Shown in pieces: positions 43,522 to 51,403 of a stretch of DNA of 64,000 bases (the first letter of the stretch is position 1; every line of letters begins with the position of its first letter). Below the pieces are notes generated by a model. The model ran no database searches, had not been told where the DNA came from, and saw nothing but the letters and a program-made list of their open reading frames with translations. The stretch comes from Thalassobius sp002708925. GTDB lineage: Bacteria; Pseudomonadota; Alphaproteobacteria; Rhodobacterales; Rhodobacteraceae. A program made the position numbers and the translations under genes. The stretch lies in contig NZ_JBNAGJ010000006.1 of the NCBI RefSeq assembly GCF_049803795.1, positions 115,496 through 179,495 of the forward strand, in the 5' to 3' direction.

Positions 43522-44377
43522 CCCAACGGGCTCCTCTTTGTGACCACAGCAGAACGGCCAGAATGACCAGGAAAGGAACAGCAGAGCGATATTGCGCCAG
43601 TTCGACAAAGCCACTGGCCAGGCCCTCGATCACGCCGATCAGGATGCCGCCGGCCAGGGCCGCGCGGAAACTGTTGAACATACCCACAAGCGCTGCGGCA
43701 AAGGCAGGCACGACCAGCAGGCTCAGCGATCCGAAATCGGGGGACCGCAGCGGTGCGATCAGCATCAGCGCAACGGTTGTCATTGCGCCGCTCAGGCCCC
43801 AGACTCCCAGTGCCAGAGGACGCACCGGAATGCCCAGCAGCTCGGCCGCCATGGGTTTTTCTGACAGCGCCCGCAATTGCAGCCCGGTGCGGGTCCGGGC
43901 GAGGAATTGCTCGACCGCGAATGTCAGAACCACGGCCATGGCAATCGAGAACAGCGAAGCGGCGGTGATGGTCACCCCGGCGATGCGCAGCCCCTCGCCG
44001 CCGATCAGATCCGGAAAGGCGCGGGGGTGCTGACCGCCTGTCAGCCGCAGACCAAGGGCAATGAAACACACAAGCAAAGCCGCAGTGACGGCGGCCTTGA
44101 CGGTCTGGCTGGCACCCGAAAACCAGACGGTCGTCACAAAGCCCACGACAACCGAACTGACAGTCCCGGCGACAATGCCGGTCAAGACGGCGGGGAAGGT
44201 TGGATAGCCGGCCTCGATCAGAAAGACCATGGTAAAGGCCCCCACGGCCCCCAGCGCGGTTGCGGTGAAATTCACCACCGCCACCAGACGAAAGGTAAAG
44301 ACAACGCAGACCCCGAGGATCGCGTAGGCGCCGCCTGCCGAAAGCCCGGCCACAGCAGAAGTTAGTAATGAATCCAT
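43508..44377 (-). CDS. ABC transporter permease, LivH type
   Basis: A 289-residue membrane protein with about eight hydrophobic helices (SAVAGLSAGGAYAILGV at the start). The start at 44377 follows CAGGATATCCC and is preferred over the ATG at 44416, which would lie inside the intergenic stem-loop region. It is encoded after the binding protein and overlaps the permease-ATPase fusion gene. Confidence 0.9.
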   Translation of the reverse strand: MDSLLTSAVAGLSAGGAYAILGVCVVFTFRLVAVVNFTATALGAVGAFTMVFLIEAGYPTFPAVLTGIVAGTVSSVVVGFVTTVWFSGASQTVKAAVTAALLVCFIALGLRLTGGQHPRAFPDLIGGEGLRIAGVTITAASLFSIAMAVVLTFAVEQFLARTRTGLQLRALSEKPMAAELLGIPVRPLALGVWGLSGAMTTVALMLIAPLRSPDFGSLSLLVVPAFAAALVGMFNSFRAALAGGILIGVIEGLASGFVELAQYRSAVPFLVILAVLLWSQRGARWDEAR

Positions 44378-44404
44378 TGGGATATCCTGAAAGAGACGGG
44401 CATA

Positions 44405-44428
44405 GACAAGGGCCACATGGCCCTTGTC
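44405..44428 (-). terminator. Stem-loop after the second Liv-type binding-protein gene
   Basis: GACAAGGGCC (44405-44414) and GGCCCTTGTC (44419-44428) form a perfect 10-bp stem with a four-base loop, 15 bases after the binding-protein stop on the minus strand and before the LivH-type start. It matches the placement of the hairpins after the other binding-protein genes. Confidence 0.65.
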
Positions 44429-44443
44429 AGGCTCGGGTTTGGG

Positions 44444-45628
44444 TTACTCGGGGCTTGGCAGGTTCATCCATTCGGGCGTCATCACGCGCCATTCCCCAGC
44501 GTCGAGTTTCACCACTTTCGTGGCGCGCATCGGGCCATCGGTTGCCCCTTTGCCGAACACAAACGGCCCGGCGGCGATGGGATAGCTGACCGGCTCCATG
44601 CTGCGCAGCGCGGCGGCGACACTGTCATTGTTGACCGGGCCGTCGATGCTCTGGATCACGCCTGTGATGACTTTGCCGGCCAGATACCCGGCCTGCGAAA
44701 AGGCGCTTGGCGTGATGTCGGCCTGGGTGATCATATCCAGCCAGCCCTGATTGGCCGCGTTGCGCAGGGTATAGGGTTCCCACTCGGTGCCCACATAGAT
44801 CGGCTGCGGCGAGTCCTTCAGGGCGCTGGCCACGCCTTCGGTAAAGCCCGAGGCCAGAAACACCCAGTCGATACCCTCAATCCCTTGTGCGTCGGCGGTG
44901 TTGATCAACTGCACGATGCCCGGTTCAACCTGATTGGTGAAAACCGCGTCACAGCCAGAATCGCGCGCCCGGATGACATAGGGGGTCAGGTCGCCCTGCA
45001 CGGGCAGGGTCATGTCCAGAATGTGCAGCGTGTTGCCGGTGATCTGTTCCCATTCGGCCATGGCGTTTTCCATGGCTTCCTTCCAGCCGCCGATCACATA
45101 ATTGAAGGCACAGAGCTTTTCATTGCCCAGCTTCTCGCTGGCATAAAAGAGCATCGCGGTTGACAGCACATAAGGTCCAGGGGCAACGCCCGAAACCGAT
45201 GGCGCGGTATAGCACACCGGATCGACAGCAAGCCCCGCCACGTCCAGTACGTTGGAACGCTGATAAAGCTGCGCGTTCACCCCGCAATCCAGCAGGCTGG
45301 CGCTGCCGGTCATGGCGACAACGCCTTTGTTGTCAATCAGGTCGCGCGCGGTCTGGGTGGCTACCAGGGGGTCTCCTCGGTCGTCGCCCATGAAATACTC
45401 AACCTTGCAGCCATTGATCCCCCCGGCTTGGTTAAGCTGGTCGAAATAGGCTGCGGTCGCTTTCGGCGTTGCAGAGAAATCGACAGGTCCGGTGATTGTC
45501 GATACCGATCCGATCTTGATTGTGCCGCCATCGCAGCTTGGCCCGGCTGCGAATGCAGCGCCAGACAGTGCCATAAAGCTTAGCCCGGCGATTGCGCCGA
45601 CACGAGTCGCTGTGTGTTTGAGTGCCAT
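44444..45628 (-). CDS. ABC transporter substrate-binding protein, Liv type
   Basis: A 394-residue periplasmic binding protein with a signal peptide of about 27 residues (hydrophobic stretch ending in GAAFAA). The mature N-terminus GTIKIGSVSTITGPVDF is the family's ligand-pocket strand. Several cysteines in the mature part (for example SCDGG, NGCKVEYF) suggest disulfides. A GGGAGAGGAACCAA ribosome binding site precedes the ATG. As part of the Baeyer-Villiger operon its ligand is probably the operon's organic substrate. Confidence 0.87.
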   Translation of the reverse strand: MALKHTATRVGAIAGLSFMALSGAAFAAGPSCDGGTIKIGSVSTITGPVDFSATPKATAAYFDQLNQAGGINGCKVEYFMGDDRGDPLVATQTARDLIDNKGVVAMTGSASLLDCGVNAQLYQRSNVLDVAGLAVDPVCYTAPSVSGVAPGPYVLSTAMLFYASEKLGNEKLCAFNYVIGGWKEAMENAMAEWEQITGNTLHILDMTLPVQGDLTPYVIRARDSGCDAVFTNQVEPGIVQLINTADAQGIEGIDWVFLASGFTEGVASALKDSPQPIYVGTEWEPYTLRNAANQGWLDMITQADITPSAFSQAGYLAGKVITGVIQSIDGPVNNDSVAAALRSMEPVSYPIAAGPFVFGKGATDGPMRATKVVKLDAGEWRVMTPEWMNLPSPE

Positions 45629-45711
45629 TTGGTTCCTCTCCCGTTTTGATTGTTTGGTTGGGTGCGGTGTTCTGCGCCGCCGGCCAGGCCGGAACCGGCT
45701 AAGATCATCCG

Positions 45712-46500
45712 TTATGCGGTGTGGATGCCGTAGCCGCCGTCAACATAGACGGGGTGGCCCACTGAAAAGGGCAGACCACCAGAGGCGAGCATCGCCACCG
45801 TGGCGCCCACGTCGCCTTCTTCGCCCCAGCGGTTCATCGGTACATGCCCGGCGGCGATATGCGCCTCGATGGCCTCGGTCGGAGACCCCTCGCCCTGGGT
45901 TGTCATGGCCGTGCGGATGAAACCGGGGCGGACTTCGTGGACCTGAATGCCGGTGTGGGCAAGCGTCAGGGCGAACAGGCCAGCCACCATGGACAGGCCC
46001 GCCTTAGAGACACAATATTCCGGAATCGCGACAGAAACGTGATTGGCGGCAATCGAGGTAATGAACACCATGCTGCGATGGGTCTCTTCGTTCTGAGCCT
46101 GGGCCATCAGCCGGGCAATGGCCTGCGCAAAGAAGAAATTACCGCGCAGGTTGATATTCAGGTTCCGGTCGAAATTTTCGGGGGTCAGGCTCAGGACATC
46201 GGCCAGTTCGACCGGCGCGACACCTGCGTTATTGACAAGGCACTCTACCCCGCCGAACGCATCCCAGGCGGCTTGGGCCAGTTGCGCATGGTTGTCGATA
46301 TCCGCGATGTCACCCTGCAAAAAGGCAGCCTGAGCGCCCTTCTCTCGCAGCGCAGCCAACGTGTCGCGCGCGGCTGCGTCATCATGCAGGTCGATGATAA
46401 CGATGTTGAACCCGCGTTCAGCCAACGACATGGCGCAGCCGCGCCCAAGCCCCTGTCGCCCTCCTGTTACAACCGCAACCGGCCTTTTTCGTGATGCCAC
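45712..46500 (-). CDS. Short-chain dehydrogenase/reductase, GTG start, first gene of the long operon
   Basis: A 262-residue SDR with TGGRQGLG, NNAGV, a Ser in VFITSIAAN and active-site YCVSK. I chose the GTG at 46500 because GGGAGGAG lies at ideal distance before it; the ATG at 46575 has no such signal and adds a non-conserved tail. It is the first gene after the 285-base gap behind the AraC gene and so heads the minus-strand operon of about 16.5 kb. Likely an alcohol or ketone oxidoreductase on the incoming substrate. Confidence 0.82.
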   Translation of the reverse strand: MASRKRPVAVVTGGRQGLGRGCAMSLAERGFNIVIIDLHDDAAARDTLAALREKGAQAAFLQGDIADIDNHAQLAQAAWDAFGGVECLVNNAGVAPVELADVLSLTPENFDRNLNINLRGNFFFAQAIARLMAQAQNEETHRSMVFITSIAANHVSVAIPEYCVSKAGLSMVAGLFALTLAHTGIQVHEVRPGFIRTAMTTQGEGSPTEAIEAHIAAGHVPMNRWGEEGDVGATVAMLASGGLPFSVGHPVYVDGGYGIHTA

Positions 46501-46528
46501 GACTGTCTCCTCCCTTGGTCCTGACACT

Positions 46529-46542
46529 GGGCCGTTCGGCCC
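46529..46542. promoter_or_regulatory. Palindrome in the leader of the long minus-strand operon
   Basis: GGGCCGTTCGGCCC is a perfect inverted repeat of 6 bp around TT. It lies about 30-40 bases upstream of the first SDR start. It could be an operator or a tight RNA hairpin. The rest of 46501-46785 shows no gene; this gap must hold the operon's promoter. Confidence 0.35.
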
Positions 46543-46785
46543 TTTCTTTGCAGATGCGAGGAATGCGCAGAGCATGGGGCAGCGGCCCCGGCCTGGTCCG
46601 TCGCGTGCTGCAAAGCTCGCGCTGTTTCAGGAACTCTATGCAGAGCGAAAGGGGTGTCTTTGACGCTCTCAGCACAAAAACTTTGCATGTTGGGTGCAGG
46701 GAGTGCGCAGTTTGCGACCGCGCAGGCCACACAACGCCGCCCCCCCGATTGCACATCAGATCGGCGGGGCAGCGTTTCGGTTGCG

Positions 46786-47772
46786 TCAGTTCAAACGCTT
46801 GGGTGTGCCGGATTTCTTTGCGATGAATTCGCGGGGCGATTGGCCGAAATGCGCTTTGAAGGCGCGGTTGAAGCTGGACACGTTGGTGAACCCCATCGAA
46901 TAGGCGATTTCGCAGATCAACTGCTGCCCGCTGCCCTGGCGCTCTAATTCCATCCGGCACAGTTCCAATCGGCGCTGACGGACGAACCGCATCGGTGACA
47001 GCCCTTCTGCGGCGAAGATGTCCGACAGATAGCGCGTGCTGATCCCCACGCCCTTGGCAATGGTGGCGGGGTCCAGATCGTCATCATATATGTGTTCGTT
47101 GATGAATTCTTGCGCTCGCATCAGGATCATACGCCGCCCGCGGGTGGAAGAGGCGGAGTCAGAGGTCAGCTTTGCCGTAACGACTTCGCCCAGAAAGCTG
47201 ACCAGAGATTGTGAAAAGACCCGCGCGCAGCGGTCGCTTAGCGCGGTTTCCTCTTCCAGCGCGGCTTGCAGCATCTGTTTGGCCATCAGGCCAAGGCCGG
47301 TTTGCACATCAATCGGACAGCCCAGCAGATCGTCCACCGAAATCGCATGAGCACGCAGCAGCCCGGTTGGAATGCGCAGCCAGATCGCGTCCAGTTCATC
47401 GGACATTGCGATCTCATATTCTTCATTGGTGTTCACCAGCGCCATCTGCTGATGTTTGATAACCCCTGTTTGCCCCTGGCCGCATTCCCGATTCAGGTGT
47501 TGCACCTCAAGCGATCCATGAAGCGGCATACAGGCAAAGTAGTGGCCCTCATCGCCGGTCATGTGGCGTTCCAGACGGCGCGAGCGGCTGCCGCTTGCAC
47601 GGTGCATCGAGCGGATCAGAGACAAGTCCCCCAGATCGCGCACAACGAACTGGGCGGTGGCCCCTTTCGACCAGGCCATATCGACCCGCGTGAAGATTGA
47701 CCCGACGATATCGGGGTCAAAGGCCCGCATACTTACCACGGACGATCCAGTCTTTGTTGTGCTGGCTTTCAT
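46786..47772 (-). CDS. AraC/XylS-family transcriptional activator
   Basis: A 328-residue regulator. Residues about 1-215 are an AraC-binding-like sensor domain (AraC_binding_2 group, also seen in XylS/FeaR relatives), and about 225-325 hold two helix-turn-helix units: LDPATIAKGVGISTRYLSDIF and ICEIAYSMGFTNVSSFNRAFK, followed by GQSPREF. It has a GGGAGGAGACA ribosome binding site. It lies immediately upstream of, and in the same direction as, the long Baeyer-Villiger operon, so it is the likely activator of that operon. Confidence 0.9.
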   Translation of the reverse strand: MKASTTKTGSSVVSMRAFDPDIVGSIFTRVDMAWSKGATAQFVVRDLGDLSLIRSMHRASGSRSRRLERHMTGDEGHYFACMPLHGSLEVQHLNRECGQGQTGVIKHQQMALVNTNEEYEIAMSDELDAIWLRIPTGLLRAHAISVDDLLGCPIDVQTGLGLMAKQMLQAALEEETALSDRCARVFSQSLVSFLGEVVTAKLTSDSASSTRGRRMILMRAQEFINEHIYDDDLDPATIAKGVGISTRYLSDIFAAEGLSPMRFVRQRRLELCRMELERQGSGQQLICEIAYSMGFTNVSSFNRAFKAHFGQSPREFIAKKSGTPKRLN

Positions 47773-47832
47773 TGTCTCCTCCCAGACAATTATTTCCGGA
47801 CACCGGGCCGATCCGCGTCCTCCTCGCGTTTC

Positions 47833-47855
47833 GGATCAGTGGCGCAGCCTGATCC
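47833..47855. promoter_or_regulatory. Inverted repeat in the AraC-gene promoter region
   Basis: GGATCAG (47833-47839) and CTGATCC (47849-47855) form a perfect 7-bp inverted repeat with a 9-base spacer, 61-83 bases upstream of the AraC-type start. A weaker relative with the same GATCA core lies at 47882-47897. It is a likely operator; the bound protein is unknown. Confidence 0.45.
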
Positions 47856-47916
47856 ATGCCCCTGCTTTTGGTCTCAAGGGGGATCAGCATGTTGATCTTT
47901 TCTAAACGATGTAGGA

Positions 47917-47927
47917 TTGTCGGACAA
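47917..47927. promoter_or_regulatory. FadR-type GntR operator
   Basis: TTGTCGGACAA is an inverted repeat that fits the FadR-subfamily consensus TNGTNNNACNA at every fixed position. It lies between the AraC gene and a GntR gene of the FadR/FCD type, 165 bases before the GntR start and 145 before the AraC start. The GntR protein at 48092 is the natural ligand. Confidence 0.6.
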
Positions 47928-48091
47928 CGAAAATAAAACGGGTCCGCCATCAGCCAAATGGCAAGGCGCTGTGCAGATGTCAGAAGTTTAAATGTAATCA
48001 ATTGCCTGAACAGATTGCCGAGCCTGTCCGATAGCCCGTTTCAATGGCGCTGTATGGTGGGCGTTGCGGATGTCAGAAGGAAAGAATCACG

Positions 48092-48880
48092 ATGGCGACG
48101 ACACCTGAAGGCCGGAAATCCTCGTTGACGAATCTCCGGGTCGAGCCGGGATACAAACGCGTCGCGGCAGCGATCGAGGAACAAATCCTGAATGGTCAGA
48201 TGACGGCGGGCGAAGTGCTGCCCACCGAAACCGAGCTGTCTGAAATTCTGGGTGTGCATCGTTCGACCGTACGCGAGGGGATCCGCGCGCTTGAAAATGC
48301 GGGGCTTGTGCAGCGGGGGGCAGGCAAACGGCTGCGCGTTTCGGTGCCAGAGATGTCGGCGGTCAGCTCGGTTGTGACCCGCGCGCTGGGGATGAAGCAG
48401 GTCAGCTTTTTCGAATTATGGGAAATGCAGATGCAGCTTGAACCCTTTGCCGCAAAACTGGCCGCCGAGCGGATCGACCCCAAGATCGCACAGGCTCTGC
48501 AAGACAATGTGACGGCCCTGCGGCAGAATCTCTATGACGACGATTTCGTCATCCAGAACGACATCGAGTTCCACCAGCTGATCGCGCAGGCTGCGAAAAA
48601 TCCGGTTTTGTCGATGTCCACCGCGCCGATCGGGGCTTTGCTGTTTTCGGCGACGGTGAACCTGTATTCACAAGTGAATCAGGCGCGGCATCGGTTGCTG
48701 GCGGCACATGAATTCATCCTGGCGGCAATTGTTGAGAAGGACATCAAAGCCGCCGAAACCTGGATGACCCGCCACATCAAGGATTTCCAGCGGGGCTATG
48801 CGATGTCAGGTGTTGATTTCCATGCACCGATTCCGCTTGATCCGCGGGCGTTGCGTTTCGTCGAATGGGGCTCGTTCTAA
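48092..48880 (+). CDS. GntR-family regulator, FadR/FCD subfamily
   Basis: A 262-residue regulator. The N-terminal winged helix reads LPTETELSEILGVHRSTVREGIRALENAGLV (key piece: GVHRSTVREGIRAL). The C-terminal all-helical FCD domain keeps the likely metal ligands Asp-His in DIEFHQLIA and later His residues in AAHEFILAAI and TRHIKDF. Start at 48092 follows AAGGAAAG. It is divergent from the AraC gene and 183 bases upstream of the acetoin-dehydrogenase-like operon in the same direction. Such regulators usually respond to a small carboxylate. Confidence 0.88.
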   Translation: MATTPEGRKSSLTNLRVEPGYKRVAAAIEEQILNGQMTAGEVLPTETELSEILGVHRSTVREGIRALENAGLVQRGAGKRLRVSVPEMSAVSSVVTRALGMKQVSFFELWEMQMQLEPFAAKLAAERIDPKIAQALQDNVTALRQNLYDDDFVIQNDIEFHQLIAQAAKNPVLSMSTAPIGALLFSATVNLYSQVNQARHRLLAAHEFILAAIVEKDIKAAETWMTRHIKDFQRGYAMSGVDFHAPIPLDPRALRFVEWGSF

Positions 48881-48947
48881 GGCCAGCCGATCAGCAAGAC
48901 GCCCGCAGGCTCTGACCGGAAAAACCGGCGCGGGATGTATCGGGCAG

Positions 48948-48973
48948 TGTCTCAAGGCTACCCAAATGAGACA
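48948..48973. promoter_or_regulatory. Inverted repeat TGTCTCA-N12-TGAGACA upstream of the E1 alpha gene (site 1)
   Basis: TGTCTCA at 48948-48954 and TGAGACA at 48967-48973 form a perfect 7-bp inverted repeat with a 12-base spacer, ending 91 bases before the E1 alpha start. The identical repeat with the same spacing occurs at 58274-58299. It is probably the binding site of the AcoR-like activator at 55045-56781. Confidence 0.8.
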
Positions 48974-49063
48974 ATTTCCGGCGGCTGACGCGTAAGGCTG
49001 CGAAGTCCTTTCGCGCAAATCCCGCCCGTTTCCTATCGTGACCGAAAATCATGGGAGGAAATC

Positions 49064-50050
49064 ATGACACCACCGAAAGACACATTGGCCTGGATGTACG
49101 AAAAGATGGTCGCCAGCCGTCATTTCGAAGAGGAAATCGAAAAGATCTACATGGAGGGCAAAACGCCGGTCTTTAACATGGCCGACGGGCCGATTCCGGG
49201 CGAAATGCACCTGTCCAACGGGCAAGAGCCGGTGGCTGTCGGCGTCTGCGCGCACCTGAACCCCGAGGACATCGTGACCGCAACCCATCGTCCGCACCAT
49301 CAGGCGATTGCCAAGGGTGTGGATCTGAAAAAGATGGCAGCCGAGATTTTCGGAAAATCCACCGGCCTGTCAGGTGGCCGCGGCGGCCATATGCATATCT
49401 TTGATGCGGATGTGAATTTCGCCTGTTCGGGCATCATTGCGCAGGGCATGGGGCCGGCCGCCGGCGCGGCTCTGTCGCGTAAATTACAAGGTAAGCCTGG
49501 GGTTGCGATCTCGTTCATCGGGGAAGGTGCGGCCAATCAGGGCGCCTTTCACGAAGCGCTGAACCTGGCCGCCGTCTGGAAGCTGCCGATGGTTGTGGTG
49601 GTCGAAGACAACGCCTGGGGCATTTCCGTGGCCAAGGAGGATTCCACCGCCATTCCGTGTAATGCCGACCGTGCTGCCGCCTATGGCATTCCTGGCCATT
49701 ACATCCCCGGCAACGACCCGCTGAAGATTTACGAAGTGGCCGGTCAGGCCATTGAACGTGCCCGCAACGGCGAGGGTCCGACTCTGATCGAGATTGAAAC
49801 CTACCGCCTGGCTGGGCACTTCATGGGCGATGCCGAAGGCTACCGCCCCGCGGGCGAAAAGGACGCGCTGTTCGCCAAGGATCCGATCCCCAAGCTGCGG
49901 CAGCTTCTGGCGGCCGATTACGGCTTTGCCGAGGCCGATCTGGAGGCGATCGAAACGAAGGCCCGCGCCGATGTGGACGAGGCCATCGCCTTTGCCCGCC
50001 AGAGCCCCGATCCGAAGCCCGAAGATGCACTGACAGCCGTGTTCGCCTGA
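49064..50050 (+). CDS. acoA: Thiamine-diphosphate dehydrogenase E1 alpha subunit (acetoin dehydrogenase type)
   Basis: A 328-residue subunit of a 2-oxo acid or acetoin dehydrogenase complex. The ThDP motif starts as GEGAANQGAFHEALN (GEG in place of the common GDG) and closes with VVEDNAWGIS. The early segment SRHFEEEIEKIY and GGRGGHMHIF are typical of AcoA/PdhA. It has a GGGAGGAAATC ribosome binding site. It heads a plus-strand operon to 55000. The AcoR-like regulator nearby favours acetoin or a related 1,2-dioxygenated substrate, but branched 2-oxo acids or other ketols cannot be excluded. Confidence 0.85.
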   Translation: MTPPKDTLAWMYEKMVASRHFEEEIEKIYMEGKTPVFNMADGPIPGEMHLSNGQEPVAVGVCAHLNPEDIVTATHRPHHQAIAKGVDLKKMAAEIFGKSTGLSGGRGGHMHIFDADVNFACSGIIAQGMGPAAGAALSRKLQGKPGVAISFIGEGAANQGAFHEALNLAAVWKLPMVVVVEDNAWGISVAKEDSTAIPCNADRAAAYGIPGHYIPGNDPLKIYEVAGQAIERARNGEGPTLIEIETYRLAGHFMGDAEGYRPAGEKDALFAKDPIPKLRQLLAADYGFAEADLEAIETKARADVDEAIAFARQSPDPKPEDALTAVFA

Positions 50051-50071
50051 GCGCGCAAGGGAGGAAAACAG

Positions 50072-51097
50072 ATGGAAAACGAACGTAAACTGACAATCGC
50101 GCGCGCCATGGCCGAGGCCACGGCACAGGAAATGCGCATCGACCCACGGGTCTTTGTAATGGGCGAAGACATTGCCGATCTGGGCGGTGTTTTTGGTAAC
50201 ACTCGTGGCCTGGCCGAAGAATTTGGCAAAGAACGGGTGCGCGATACGCCAATCTCGGAAACCGGGTTCATTGGCGCTGCTGTCGGCGCGGCCCAGGACG
50301 GGATGCGCCCTGTGGTCGAACTGATGTTCGTCGATTTCTTTGGGGTGTGCTTTGATGCGATTTACAATCTGATGGCCAAGAACACCTATTTTTCGGGAGG
50401 CAAATTCAATGTGCCGATGGTGCTGATGACCTCGACCGGGGGCGGTTATTCGGACGCGGGCCAGCATTCGCAATGTCTCTATGGCAGTTTTGCCCATCTG
50501 CCGGGTATGAAGGTGGTCAGCCCGTCCAACGCCTATGATGCCAAGGGGCTTATGACGGCAGCAATCCGTGATCCAAATCCGGTGATCTACATGTATCACA
50601 AGGGCTTGCAGGGCATGGGCTGGCTGGGCACCGAAAAAGGCGCCATCGTGCATGTCCCCGAGGAGGCCTATGAGGTCGAGATCGGCAAGGCCAAGATCGC
50701 CCGCGAAGGCCGGGACGTGACAATCGTATCCATCGCGCAGGGCGTACATCACGGGCTGAAGGCGGCAAAAGTTCTGGAGGAACAGGGCATTAGCGCCGAG
50801 GTCGTAGATCTGCGTTCTCTGGTGCCGCTGGATCGCGAAACCATCCGCGTCAGCGTGGCCAAGACCGGGCGCCTGATTGTGGTGGATGAGGATTACCACA
50901 GCTTCGGCGTGTCGGGCGAAATCATCGCCACGGTGACCGAAAGCAACCTGTCCGATCTGAAGGCCCCGCCGCGCCGCATCGCCTATCCGGATGTGCCGAT
51001 TCCCTTTGCCCGCGTGATGGAGCAGCACTGCCTGCCGAACGCGGACAAGATCGTCGTCGCTGCGCGCGAGCTGTGCCAGGCTCCGATCCCGGCCTGA
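50072..51097 (+). CDS. acoB: Thiamine-diphosphate dehydrogenase E1 beta subunit (acetoin dehydrogenase type)
   Basis: A 341-residue beta subunit. It has the N-terminal ARAMAEATAQEMRIDPRVFVMGEDI-type start (key piece RVFVMGEDIADLGG), the central TSTGGGYSDAGQHSQ, and the C-terminal VVDLRSLVPLDRETI and YHSFGVSGEI. These are standard in AcoB/PdhB. It lies 21 bases after the alpha gene with GGGAGGAAAACAG before the ATG. It would form the alpha2-beta2 decarboxylase/ketol-cleaving E1 with that protein. Confidence 0.87.
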   Translation: MENERKLTIARAMAEATAQEMRIDPRVFVMGEDIADLGGVFGNTRGLAEEFGKERVRDTPISETGFIGAAVGAAQDGMRPVVELMFVDFFGVCFDAIYNLMAKNTYFSGGKFNVPMVLMTSTGGGYSDAGQHSQCLYGSFAHLPGMKVVSPSNAYDAKGLMTAAIRDPNPVIYMYHKGLQGMGWLGTEKGAIVHVPEEAYEVEIGKAKIAREGRDVTIVSIAQGVHHGLKAAKVLEEQGISAEVVDLRSLVPLDRETIRVSVAKTGRLIVVDEDYHSFGVSGEIIATVTESNLSDLKAPPRRIAYPDVPIPFARVMEQHCLPNADKIVVAARELCQAPIPA

Positions 51098-51169
51098 TCT
51101 CTTCAAACCCTCAAACTCATGGCTGCCACTCTGGAACATCCCAGAGTGGCCAAGGAAGGACTTTGTCAT

Positions 51170-51403
51170 ATGGCTACTGAAATCATCATCCCGTCAGATC
51201 TGTGGGACGGCGACGAGGAAAGCGTTATCACCGCATGGCTGGCTGACGATGGCGCTCAGGTTACCAAAGGCGCGCTGATTGCCGAGATCATGACGGCAAA
51301 AGTGCAGCACGAAATCAGCGCTCCGGCAAGCGGCACGCTGTCGATCACCAGGGAACAGGACGCTGTTGTTGCCAAGGGTGACGTGATCGGATCCATCGCA
51401 TGA
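51170..51403 (+). CDS. Free-standing lipoyl-carrier protein
   Basis: A 77-residue protein that is just one lipoyl domain. It has the strand start TEIIIPSDLWDGDEESVI, the lipoylation Lys44 in IMTAKVQHEI (where E2 proteins usually have a D-K-A or similar triplet), and the closing VVAKGDVIGSIA. In acetoin dehydrogenases the lipoyl domain is normally joined to the E2 catalytic core; here the core is encoded by the next gene (ATGA overlap at 51400-51403). The ATG at 51170 is preferred over one at 51119 that adds a non-conserved tail. Confidence 0.8.
   Translation: MATEIIIPSDLWDGDEESVITAWLADDGAQVTKGALIAEIMTAKVQHEISAPASGTLSITREQDAVVAKGDVIGSIA

Larger units (their letters stand above)
47773..48091. 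promoter_or_regulatory. Divergent control region between the AraC and GntR genes
   Basis: These 319 bases contain no gene that I can support. They hold two inverted repeats built on GATCA near the AraC side (GGATCAG-N9-CTGATCC at 47833-47855 and GATCA-N6-TGATC at 47882-47897), a FadR-type GntR site at 47917-47927, and an 11-bp direct repeat GATGTCAGAAG at 47976-47986 and 48069-48079, the second copy overlapping the GntR gene's ribosome binding site. Confidence 0.6.

Noticed and set aside
48915..48928. CCGG-AAAAA-CCGG hairpin after the GntR gene
   Set aside because: Only four pairs; too weak to call a terminator.
48974..49063. Sigma-54 promoter ahead of the E1 alpha gene
   Set aside because: Expected for an AcoR-controlled operon, but no convincing TGGCAC-N5-TTGC or GG-N10-GC element could be found, and the regulator lacks GAFTGA.
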